Source of the DNA: UBA3069 sp050633465
GTDB taxonomy: Bacteria; Pseudomonadota; Alphaproteobacteria; Rhodobacterales; Rhodobacteraceae
Reading direction: 5' to 3'
Length of the DNA stretch: 64,000 nt
Assembly (NCBI GenBank): GCA_050633465.1
Contig: JBOEGO010000027.1
Span: forward strand, 100,957 to 164,956
The first letter of the stretch is position 1; the number at the start of each line of letters is the position of its first letter. Made by a program: the position numbers and the translations under genes. Of this stretch, positions 43,750 to 53,900 are shown piece after piece. A model generated the notes under the pieces. It saw nothing but the letters and a program-made list of their open reading frames with translations, ran no database searches and was not told where the DNA came from.

Positions 43750-44724
43750 TCAGGATGCCAGCCGGATCACAGGTGCCTCGGATGCGGTATCGGCCTGTTG
43801 GAAATAAGCAATGGTCTGACGCAGCCCCTGCGCCAGCGGGATGGATGGCTCCCATCCCAGTTTGCGCGTGGCCAGCCCGATGTCGGGGCGGCGGCGGGTC
43901 GGGTCATCGACGGGCAGGTCGCGATATTCGATTGTTGAATCGCTGTCGGTCATGCGCACCACCTGTTCGGCCAGCTGGCGCACGGTGAATTCGCCGGGAT
44001 TGCCCAGATTGCAGGGTGTTGCCTCCATATCCGCGGCATTCATCAGGGCATACAGCCCCTCGACCAGATCGCTGACAAAACAGAATGAACGGGTCTGGCT
44101 GCCATCGCCGTAGATGGTGATCGGTTCTCCGCGCAGGGCCTGCATGATGAAATTCGACACCACCCGCCCGTCGCTGGCCGCCATACGCGGGCCATAGGTG
44201 TTGAAAATGCGGGCGATGCGGATATCGACGCCATGCATGCGGTTGTAATCATGCATCAATGTTTCAGCGGCGCGTTTGCCCTCGTCATAGCAGGCGCGGG
44301 GGCCAAAGGCGTTGACGTTGCCGCGGTAATCCTCGTGTTGGGGGTGGATTTCGGGATCGCCGTAAATTTCCGAGGTCGAGGCCTGCAACACCCGCGCCCC
44401 CGTATGGCGTGCCAGTTCCAGCACATTCAGCGCGCCCAGAACACAGGTGCGCATGGTGCGGATCGGGTCGGTTTGGTAATGCACCGGGCTGGCAGGGCAG
44501 GCCAGGTTGAAGATCTGGTCAAAGCCTTTCAACCCGGTCAGCGGCAATTCGATATCCATCAGCACGAATTCGAAATCCGGCCGCCCGATCAGATGGGTGA
44601 TATTTTGCACCGACCCGGTTTGCAGATTGTCCAGACAGGTCACATGGTGCCCCGTCTCAAGCAGTTTTTCGCATAGGAAAGAGCCGACAAATCCGGCACC
44701 GCCGGTCACAAGAACTTTGCGCAT
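43750..44724 (-). CDS. UDP-glucuronate decarboxylase (UDP-xylose synthase)
   Basis: 324 aa extended SDR. NAD site VLVTGGAGFVGSFLCEKLLETG, then FNLACPASPVHYQTDP and TSEIYGDPEIHPQHEDY..., YDEGKRAAETL (Tyr/Lys pair with the decarboxylase-type Glu) and RIARIFNTYGPRM, all hallmarks of UXS. It converts UDP-glucuronate to UDP-xylose, so xylose is a likely component of the polymer together with galacturonate from the 22611 enzyme. Confidence 0.93.
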   Translation of the reverse strand: MRKVLVTGGAGFVGSFLCEKLLETGHHVTCLDNLQTGSVQNITHLIGRPDFEFVLMDIELPLTGLKGFDQIFNLACPASPVHYQTDPIRTMRTCVLGALNVLELARHTGARVLQASTSEIYGDPEIHPQHEDYRGNVNAFGPRACYDEGKRAAETLMHDYNRMHGVDIRIARIFNTYGPRMAASDGRVVSNFIMQALRGEPITIYGDGSQTRSFCFVSDLVEGLYALMNAADMEATPCNLGNPGEFTVRQLAEQVVRMTDSDSTIEYRDLPVDDPTRRRPDIGLATRKLGWEPSIPLAQGLRQTIAYFQQADTASEAPVIRLAS

Positions 44725-45086
44725 GGTGTCCCCTTAAGTATCTATTCATTGCTAACACATTCGGCGCCTAAAATATGGCTGCGCCGCACTGGTATTTATT
44801 GCCATTCTCTTAACACAGATGTCCGTGGTTTTCATAAAATTTACGACAAATGCGCGAAATCGGGTCAGAAAGGCGGGAAAACCTTACCTCGGGGAAGGTA
44901 TGCTGTGCAATTGGGCAGCATTGGCGTGGGCCGTTGCACGGTTTGGCGGCGAATCAGCACAGATGCGGGGATGTCGCAGACAGGGCGCGGCCCCTGACGG
45001 CTGCTGTAATCGCTGCGTTGCATTTCGGGTGTAGATCGGGCCATGATGGGAACATTATTTTAGATCCCTTTTCGAAAGTTGCTATT
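44725..45086. other. intergenic region between uxs and the fourth FemAB-like gene
   Basis: 362 nt, AT-rich at its left end, holding the promoters of two divergent genes. An inverted repeat CGGCGC/GCGCCG lies at 44762-44767 and 44781-44786. No gene-like frame with recognisable content; the plus-strand frame that reads through it is only the upstream extension of the gene at 45087. Confidence 0.4.
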
Positions 45087-46208
45087 ATGGCCGATGTATT
45101 ACCGGCGACGGCGCAGACCTATCGCGGGCTGGATGAAATCGCCGCGCTTTTTGATGAATGGCAGGCGGCTTCGCTGCGCCATGGCCGCAACCGGCCCTAT
45201 TGCGGGGCGGGCTATGGCATGGCCGTGCTGGAAACCTATCACAAAGATGATGATCCGGTTGTTGTGGTTGCACGCGGGGCCGACGGGCAGTTGCGCGGGC
45301 TGATGGCATTGGTGCGCCGCGATCTGGTGCGGATGGGGCTGCGGGTGCGCGAATACGGGTTTCCAAATAATCCCAATGTGATCCTGAATGATCCATTGGT
45401 GGCGGCGGGGGATAATGCGGCGCTTGTGGCGCTGCTGGGGGCGATTGATCTGGGGCAGGACAGCCTGATTTTGGATCACATGCCTGCGGTCGATGGTTTG
45501 GCCAGTGGCATGGGCGGGGCGGCAGCGGGTTTGCGGCTGACGCAGGATGCGCCGCGACCGGCGCGCAGCCTGTATTTCGCGACTCTGGGCGGCAGCTATG
45601 ACGATTTTCTGGCCACACGGTCGCGCAATCACCGCTGGCAGTTGAAAAAAACCATCCGCAAGGCCGAGGAGGCAGGCGCATTAGAGGTGCGCCGGTATCA
45701 TGGCGGCGAGATCCGCGCCGCGCTGCCCGATTGGTGGGCGGTGGAGCAGCGCAGTTGGCAGGGGCAAAACCCCGCCAGCGCCATGGATGATGCCGACCGC
45801 GCATTCCACACCGCGCTGCTGGACCGGTTGCAGCCCGAAGAATTGGGCGATTTATGGATCACAATGATGGAGGGGCGGCCCGTGGCGGCGCTGCGGATGC
45901 TGTCCGCGCCCGGTGTGGTATCGGTGCATACCATGCATTTTGATGCCGGTTACCGCAAACAGGCCCCCGGACTGATCGCCTTTGATGCGATGTTTCGCGC
46001 CGCCTGCGAAGAGGGTCTGACCGAGGTCGACATGCACGGGCGCACCGAATTTTTCACCCGTTGGGCCACGGGGCAGCGCGCCCATGAAACCCTGCGCCTG
46101 TATCGCGGTGGCATCAAGGGCGGGTTGATCCGGCGCGGGCGGCAGGCCTCACTGCGGCTGTCCGGGTTGGCGCAAAAATGCAAAACACCTGCCAAGGCCG
46201 AGGGATAA
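45087..46208 (+). CDS. FemAB-like GNAT protein, copy 4
   Basis: 373 aa from the ATG at 45087 (MADVLPATAQTYRGLDEI); longer in-frame starts lead into the intergenic region and lack family sequence. GNAT/FemAB signature SRNHRWQLKKTIRKAEEAG, QRSWQGQNP, and the C-terminal PGLIAFDAMFRAACEEGLTEVDMHG. Same superfamily as the three copies at 40353-43705 but separated from them by uxs, and closer to the alpha-toroid gene. Confidence 0.83.
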   Translation: MADVLPATAQTYRGLDEIAALFDEWQAASLRHGRNRPYCGAGYGMAVLETYHKDDDPVVVVARGADGQLRGLMALVRRDLVRMGLRVREYGFPNNPNVILNDPLVAAGDNAALVALLGAIDLGQDSLILDHMPAVDGLASGMGGAAAGLRLTQDAPRPARSLYFATLGGSYDDFLATRSRNHRWQLKKTIRKAEEAGALEVRRYHGGEIRAALPDWWAVEQRSWQGQNPASAMDDADRAFHTALLDRLQPEELGDLWITMMEGRPVAALRMLSAPGVVSVHTMHFDAGYRKQAPGLIAFDAMFRAACEEGLTEVDMHGRTEFFTRWATGQRAHETLRLYRGGIKGGLIRRGRQASLRLSGLAQKCKTPAKAEG

Positions 46209-46296
46209 GGCGGGGCTGCGCGCAAAGCGTGGCCCTGCAACCGCCCCCTGTTCCAGCCCCCTGAAACAGCCCCCCGCAACAGGGCGCTGGAACAGG

Positions 46297-47127
46297 TCAG
46301 TGCTTGGCGCGGTGATGGTGCAAAAATTCCGCCAGCACCGCCAGTGCCAGAACCGAGGTGTGCTGGTTCGACTGGCCATGTGGCGGAATATTGCGTCCGG
46401 TCCAGCCGCCATCGGGCAATTGCCGGTCCATCAACCGCATCACCCATGACGGGCGCACCAGATCATGCAGACCCAGCCATTGCAGCACCATACAGCGTTC
46501 CGCGAACAGATCCTCGGCGCGGGCGGTTTGGTCATTGGACTGTGCAATCACCGCAATCTGGCTGTTGATCAGCGCATCCAGCGCAGCGGCATCAGCCCCG
46601 CCGTTTTCCTTTAATATCAACGCGCCGATCACAATATGGGTGGACCCGTATCCGCCATCATCATCGAATGCGGCCAGTCGTTTCAATATGTCGGGTTGCG
46701 GGCGCAGGTCGGCCCATGCGGTGTCGATCATCATCAATTCGACATCGAAATAGGGGCGCACATCCATGACGGACGGCAGGTTGGCCACCTCGGGCGCTGT
46801 GTCATCATAATCGCGGTCCAGCACGCGAAATGCCGGATCGTTGATGGTGGCGCGGTAATGATCCATTTGGGCATGCACGAATTCAAACCGGGCATCCGCC
46901 GTATGGCGCAGGGTTTGCAGCGCGCAATACAGCACCGACATCGACACATCGCGCTGCGGGCCTAACCAGCCCACACCACGGGTGATACATTGGTCAATCC
47001 GGTCCAGCATGGCGGGGCGGTCCGCGTTGAATTGCTGATCCAGCCGGTCATTGCGATATCGCGTGGTCAGCCTGTCATAACGAAATTCGGCAGAGCGGCG
47101 CGCGCGTTCAAGAAATGTGTTGATCAT
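46297..47127 (-). CDS. second alpha-toroid (terpenoid-cyclase-like) protein
   Basis: 276 aa from the ATG at 47127 (MINTFLERARRSAEF); an upstream in-frame extension is not supported. The C-terminal third has QLPDGGWTGRN followed by SNQHTSVLALAVLAEFL, a QW-type repeat like those of squalene/hopene cyclases and protein prenyltransferase beta subunits; LAAFDDDGGYGSTHIVIGALIL in the middle is a second repeat. There is no DXDDTA motif, so cyclase chemistry is unlikely and a scaffold or binding role is possible. It converges on the fourth FemAB-like gene. Confidence 0.6.
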   Translation of the reverse strand: MINTFLERARRSAEFRYDRLTTRYRNDRLDQQFNADRPAMLDRIDQCITRGVGWLGPQRDVSMSVLYCALQTLRHTADARFEFVHAQMDHYRATINDPAFRVLDRDYDDTAPEVANLPSVMDVRPYFDVELMMIDTAWADLRPQPDILKRLAAFDDDGGYGSTHIVIGALILKENGGADAAALDALINSQIAVIAQSNDQTARAEDLFAERCMVLQWLGLHDLVRPSWVMRLMDRQLPDGGWTGRNIPPHGQSNQHTSVLALAVLAEFLHHHRAKH

Positions 47128-47943
47128 ACAAAAGGTCCGATAAATAGGGCCGATAAGATTTGAATGATCAAAGGCTAACACGGATATCCGCGCAAGGCGA
47201 GTGTTGGCTGACCCGATGCCCAAGCGTGGCTTCCCATAGGTCATTTCCGGCCCGATTACGGTCACAATCAAGGTAAAGAAGCGATTGATTCGGAAGGTGT
47301 TAACCTTAACAAGAGGTCCAAAGAAATGTGCAATCGGCGCGATCTCGGTGCATTGGTTCCGATCCTTGAACGCTATGCCGCGAAATCTGGCAAAAAGCGC
47401 ACAAGTTGGACGCAGGGTAAACCGTTTCCGTTATGGCGACAGTTTTTCAGGCTTGGCCTGTGATTTCTGTGGATAACCGCGACGAATCTGCGACCAAGGC
47501 GCGAATATCAACATGATTCTGCGCGCTATTGTGGATAACTATTTCCGCTCACGAAACAGTGTTCATGCGATACATCAGCAAAAGCAGGCAATTTACCATG
47601 AATGGGGCATTTTTTTGAAAACTTCCCCTTTGTGCTGCGCCGCTAGTCACGTAATTTGATCTTGCCCAACTGGGGGGTAAAGTCTGTTGGCCACGGGGGC
47701 GGCCACTGAACTGTGCTGCGTTCTATCAGGACGCGGAGTGGTAGCCGTATCAATCCGTAAGGGTTGGTGTGGTCGGGAAACCTGTGCCGTTAAACGGCCC
47801 CTTTCCTGCCATCTCTGCGATCCTTGCATATGTCACAGCCTGTTCAAACGGATTTTGGTCTGCATCGGTTCATTCCGGTCTGCACCGAGTTAACGAGGTG
47901 GTCGGGTTTTTCCCGCGCTGGATGGTAATAAAGGGTCGAAAAA
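47128..47943. other. 816-nt intergenic region upstream of the first RTX gene
   Basis: No convincing gene. It includes an inverted repeat AAGGT-GTTA-ACCTT (about 47294-47307), two DnaA boxes (separate entry), TGGCC/GGCCA arms around 47688-47705, and AAAGGG 8 nt before the RTX start. Small frames such as 47687-47893 have no protein-like features. The long spacer probably carries extended control of the giant surface gene. Confidence 0.5.
47468..47538 (+). promoter_or_regulatory. pair of perfect DnaA boxes
   Basis: TGTGGATAA (reverse complement of TTATCCACA) occurs at 47468-47476 and again at 47530-47538, same orientation, 62 nt apart. Each is a perfect match to the E. coli-type DnaA box. Confidence 0.55.
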
Positions 47944-50900
47944 ATGGCGAATAAGATTTTGGATTGGAGCCTGTTCGGAAGTTACGGAACAGGTGTGAAC
48001 AGCGGCATGGCAGTAGATACTGGCGGTATCGAGGTCAGCGTGGATTTCAACGCTCAGGATCATGGGGCCACGGCCACCACGGACAACACCGCGCAATATT
48101 CTGCGGCGGGTGAATCCTTTGATAATTCGGCATTGAAGCTGTATGGCGCAGGCGGCGAGGGGGGTATTGATAACACCTCGACCACGACGCTGAACTTCTC
48201 TTCCACCAATGCCCTTTATGGTGACGAAGTATCCGACGTGTCGTTCCGCATCAATGACCTGGACCGCGGAACCAGCCATGACAACCACCAAGATATCGTG
48301 ACCATCCGCGCCTATGACGCCGACGGAAACCTTGTGCCCGTGACCCTGACCACCACCGGCGGCGCAACCATTTCCGGCAATACGGCCACAGCGCAGGACG
48401 TAGACAACAGCAGCATCGACCCCGATGATTCCACCGGTTCGATCGCAGTCAGCATCGCTGGCCCCGTTGCCCGTATCGAAATCGACTATGACAATGGTGA
48501 TTGCACAGATCAGGCGATCTGGGTCACCGATGTGCATTTCGAAACCATCGCCGCTGATGCCCGTGACGGTTATGTCGAAGGCAACGACAGCGACAACCTG
48601 ATCGACGTTGCCTATACCGGCGACCCCGATGGCGACAAGATCGACAACAGCGATGCGATCCTTGCAGGCGAAGCGGCCCAGGACGATATCGTTTTGGCAT
48701 TTGACGGCAACGACACCGTGATCGCGGGCGCAGGCAATGATGATGTCTATGCGGGCGGCGGCGACGACTATGTCGAAGGCGGCGCAGGCAATGACATGTT
48801 GCTGGGCGATGCCAATCTGGCAGGCACCGGCACGGGCACCGCGCCCACGGGCGAGGTCGTGCGCGAATCCTTTGAGTGGGATCAGGCACCCGATCCCAAC
48901 GGATCCGGCGGCATTGATGATTGCGACCCCATCACCGGTTTCACGCAGAACACCGGCAATGTGGATGTGACCTTCAGCATCGTCTCCACCCATGAATCGC
49001 CGCAAACGCAATTCGCGGACAACGATCAAAAGGTGCATTCCATCACCACCGATGGCGCATCCGCCGATGCACACAGCTCCTTGGCGTCGGAATTGAATTC
49101 CAACGATGAATCCGCGACCTATGCATGGGATTATTCCAATCCGGTCGAGGATCTGTCGTTCCGTATCAATGACATCGACAACGATTCAAAGGTCACGATC
49201 AAAGCATATGATGCAGACGGCAACCTGTTGTCGGTCAGCGTGGGCGAAGGTTCGCGGCTGGATGAAATCGCATCGGGCAATGTATATACCGTGCAGCCTG
49301 AACATTCCTGGTTCGGCAGCAACGGCAGCGACACATCGCCGGAATATTCCGCGCTGATCAACATCGCCGGCCCCGTAGCACGCCTGGAAATCACGCACGA
49401 GCAGGAAGGGCATGATTCCTCGGCGATCAACATCACCGATATGTATTTCGACGCGCCTGTCATGGGTCCGGTCGCTGATGATTGCGAAGCAGGCAATGAC
49501 ACGCTGGACGGTGGCGATGGCAATGATTTCATCGACGGTCAGGGTGGCGACGACCTGTTGATCGGCGGCGCAGGCAACGACACCATTTATGGTGACGGCG
49601 ATGCGACAGGTGGCGGCGCCCCCGTTACCACGCGCGAATCCTTTGAATGGGATCAGGCACCCGATTCCAACGGCCCCGGTGCCATTGAAAACGGTGATCC
49701 GCTGAACAGCTTCACCCAGAACACCGGTTCGGTGAATGTGACCTATTCGGTGGTTGGTTCAAATCACACCCCGACCACCACATTTGCCGACAACGAACAA
49801 AAAGTGCATTCCATCACCGATGATGGCGCACCAGTCGACGCGCATTCCTCGCTTTCGTCCGAGCTGAACGCACAGGGCGAATGCGCGGTTTATCAACTGG
49901 CCTTTGACACGGATGTGGAAAATATCTCCTTCCGTATCAATGACATCGACTATGATTCCGAGGTGACGATCAAAGCCTATGACGCGGCTGGCAACGAGGT
50001 GGCAATCAACACCTCTGTCGGGTCGGGCCTGACGGCGCAGAACCTTGACGGTGTGGGCGGCAACGAATTCATCGAAGCCCGCGTCGAGGACGCACATGGC
50101 CAAGACACCGATCCCAACTTCTCGACTTTGGTAAACATCGCGGGTCCGATTGCCCGGTTGGAAATCACCCATAACCAAGAGGGTTCGGACGCATCCGGTA
50201 TCAACATCACCGATGTTTATTTTGATGTGACCACCGATGGCGAAGCCTGCGAACCCGGTGACGATACCATTATGGCTGGCGACGGCGATGATGTGGTATC
50301 CGGCGATGCCGGCAATGATGTGATCGACGGCGGCGCCGGCGCGGATATCCTGTCGGGTGGCGATGACCGCGACACATTTATCGGTGGCGATGCGGGCGAT
50401 CAGGTTGATGGCGGCACCGGCGGCGACGACTACGATACGCTGGATCTGTCGGGCCAAGGCCCGTTGCGGATCATCAACCAGACCATTGATGCAGATGGCG
50501 ATTCCACCTCGGGCACGGTTCAGTTTCTGGATGGCACGGGCAATGTGACCGGTGAAATGACCTTCACCGAGATTGAAAACCTGATCCTGCCGGAAAACAT
50601 GGGCCCGACTGCGGGCGATGACACGGCAACGGTAGACGAGGACGGTTCGGTCGACATCCCCGTTCTGCTGAATGACACCGACCCCGAAGGCGATCCGCTG
50701 ACGGTGACCTCGGCCACGGCTGACAATGGCACCGTAACGGTCAACCCGGACGGAACGCTGGAATACACGCCGGACCCCGATTACAACGGCCCCGACACGA
50801 TCACCTATGTGGTCGAGGACGGCCAGGGCGGGTCCGACACCGGCACCGTCACGGTCACCGTGACTCCGGTCAACGACGCGCCGGTTGCCGAAGACGACGC

Positions 50901-53900
50901 CGATACCACGTTGGAAGACAACGCGGTTGTGGTTGATGTTCTGGGCAATGACAGCGATGTGGATGGCGACACTCTGACCGTGACCTCGGCCACGGACGGG
51001 GCGAACGGCACCACCGAGGTCAACCCCGACGGCACCATCACCTATACGCCGAACGCCGATTTTGTGGGCGAGGATACGTTCTCTTATGTGGTCGACGACG
51101 GCATGGGCGGTTCCGACACGGCGACGGTGACCATCACCGTCACCGGCGAGAATGACGCGCCAGTTGTGACCGGCGAGGATGTGACCACGGACGAGGACAC
51201 GCCGCTGACCATCGACGTTCTGGCCAATGACACCGACCCCGATGGCGACACGCTGTCGATCCAGGGCGTGCCCGTGGCCGAGCATGGCACGGTAACGGTC
51301 AACCCGGACGGAACGCTGGAATACACGCCGGACCCCGATTACAACGGCCCCGACACGATCACCTATGTGGTCGAGGACGGCCAGGGCGGGTCCGACACCG
51401 GCACCGTCACGGTCACCGTGACTCCGGTCAACGACGCGCCGGTTGCCGAAGACGACGCCGAGACCACGCCCTATAACACGGCTGTGACCATTCCTGTTCT
51501 GGCCAACGACACGGATGTGGATGGCGACACCCTGACCGTGACCTCGGCGACCAGCCCTGATGGCACCGTGGATATCAACCCTGATGGCACGCTGACCTTT
51601 ACCCCGACAGACGGGTTTGAGGGCACTGCCACGATCGACTATCTGATCGAGGATGGTATGGGCGGGTCCGACACCGCGACGGTCACCGTTACGGTCGAAG
51701 ACAGCCCGCTGGACGGGATCGTTGAAGGCACCGCTGGCGACGACGTGATTGACGTCACCTATACCGGTGACCCCGAAGGCGACATGGTCGACAATGACGA
51801 TGCGCTGCTGCCGGGCGAAATGGGCGAGGATGACATCATCGAAGCCTATGAGGGCGACGATTATGTTGATGCCGGTCTGGGCGACGATGAGGTCGATGCC
51901 GGTTCGGGCGACGACACGGTCTATGGCCGCGAAGGCGACGACATCGTTTATGGCGGCGAGGGCAATGACTCGGTTCGCGGCAACGAGGGCAACGACACCC
52001 TGCTGGGCGAAGAGGGCAATGACTCTCTGCGTGGTGGCGAAGGTGACGACACCGTGGACGGTGGCATCGGCGACGACCTGCTGTATGGCGGTGAAGGCGA
52101 TGACAGTGTCTCGGGTGGCGAAGGCAACGACGAGATATTTGGCAACGAGGGCAATGACACGATCGACGGTGGCGAAGGCGATGATTTCATCAACGCCCGT
52201 GCTGGCGAGGCGATCAACGATCACGAGACCTTTGTCGGGGTGCCGTTCGAAGGCGCGCCCGGGAACGCCAATGATCTGGATCTGGTTTATGGCGGTGCCG
52301 GCAACGACACCATCCTGACCGGCGACGACGCAGACACCGTTTACGGTGGCGACGGCGACGACAGCATCGACTCGGGCATTGACGATGACGAAGTATATGG
52401 CGGCGCAGGCAACGATTACATTGATGCCAATCTGGGTGCCGACTATGTGGATGGCGGTGACGGCGACGACACCATCATTGCGGGCATCGACGCCTTTAGC
52501 GACTATGTGGGTGACGATCCCAACCTGCCAAGCGGGTTCCTGATTGATCCGGCAACGGGCCTGCCAGCCCTGAGCGATCCGAACACCGAAGACGGCAAAG
52601 ACACCGTTATCGGCGGCGCGGGCAACGATTACATCGTGACCGGCGACGACGCGGATTATATCGAAGGTGGCGCTGACAATGACACCATCCACGCGGGCAT
52701 CGACGACGATTATGTCGATGGCGGCACGGGTGATGACAGCATCATCGGCGGTCACGGGTCCGACACCATCTATGGTCAGGACGGTGACGACTGGATCAAT
52801 GCGGGTGACAGCACCCTTCTGTGGGGTCAGGAAGACGACAGCACTGATCCGGTGCCGGAAAACGGCCGTGACTTTGTTGACGGTGGTGCCGGTAACGACA
52901 CCATCTATGGCGAAGATGACGACGACACCCTGTTGGGCGGGACCGGTAACGACCTGATTGACGGTGGTCTGGACGATGACTCCATCGAAGGTGGTGAAGG
53001 CGACGACACCCTGCTGGGTGGCGACGGCAACGACACGGTTCTGGGCGGTCTTGGCAATGACTCGATCGACGGTGGCCGCAATGCCGACCTGCTGGACGGT
53101 GGCGAAGGCGATGACACTCTGATCGGTGGCAATGGCGAAGACACCCTGTTGGGTGGCGACGGCAATGACCTGCTGGACGGTGGCACCGGCGGCGATGTCA
53201 TGGACGGCGGTGATGGCGACGACACCATCCTTGGCTCCTCTGGTCGTGACACCATCGACGGTGGTGAAGGCAACGACTCCATCACATCGGGTCTGGGCGA
53301 AGATCTGGTTCATGGTGGTGCCGGTGACGACACCATCGAAGCAGGGGCCGAAAACGACACCATTTATGGTGACGAAGGCAACGACCTGTTGACCGGCTTT
53401 AACGGTGCCGATGAAATCTATGGCGGCGATGACCGCGATACGATCATCGGTGGCACGGCGGGTGATGTGATCGACGGCGGGTCCGGCGGTGATGATTTCG
53501 ATACGCTTGATCTGCGCGGGTCCGCCCCGTCGGATGGATCGTTGAACATCACGGTCACCGGGCCGGACAGCAACGGCAACGGTGTCGACGGTTTCGTCAC
53601 CTATTACGATGCTGCGGGCAACGAAACAGGGTCCTTCGACTTCTCTGAAATCGAAGAAATCATTCCCTGCTTTACCCCCGGCACCACGATTGCCACACCC
53701 AAGGGTGAACGTCTGGTCGAGGAGTTGCAAATCGGAGATCGGGTCATCACCCGCGACAACGGTTTGCAGGAAATCCGCTGGATCGGTCAGAAAGGCCTGA
53801 CCGGGGTTCAGTTGCAGCGCAATGCGCATCTGAAACCGGTGTTGATCAAGCGCGGCGCGCTTGGCAATGGCCTGCCCGAGCGTGACATGCTGGTATCGCC

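Noticed and set aside
47687..47893. 68-codon Cys-rich plus-strand frame upstream of the first RTX gene
   Set aside because: No ribosome site and no similarity to a known family; probably chance in a non-coding spacer.
47128..47943. Replication origin around the DnaA boxes
   Set aside because: Only two boxes, no AT-rich unwinding element I can point to, and no replication or partition gene nearby; kept as a DnaA-box observation only.
51718..53480. CRISPR-like array in the RTX region
   Set aside because: The short GGC-rich repeats are coding nonapeptide repeats in one frame, without unique spacers of constant length.
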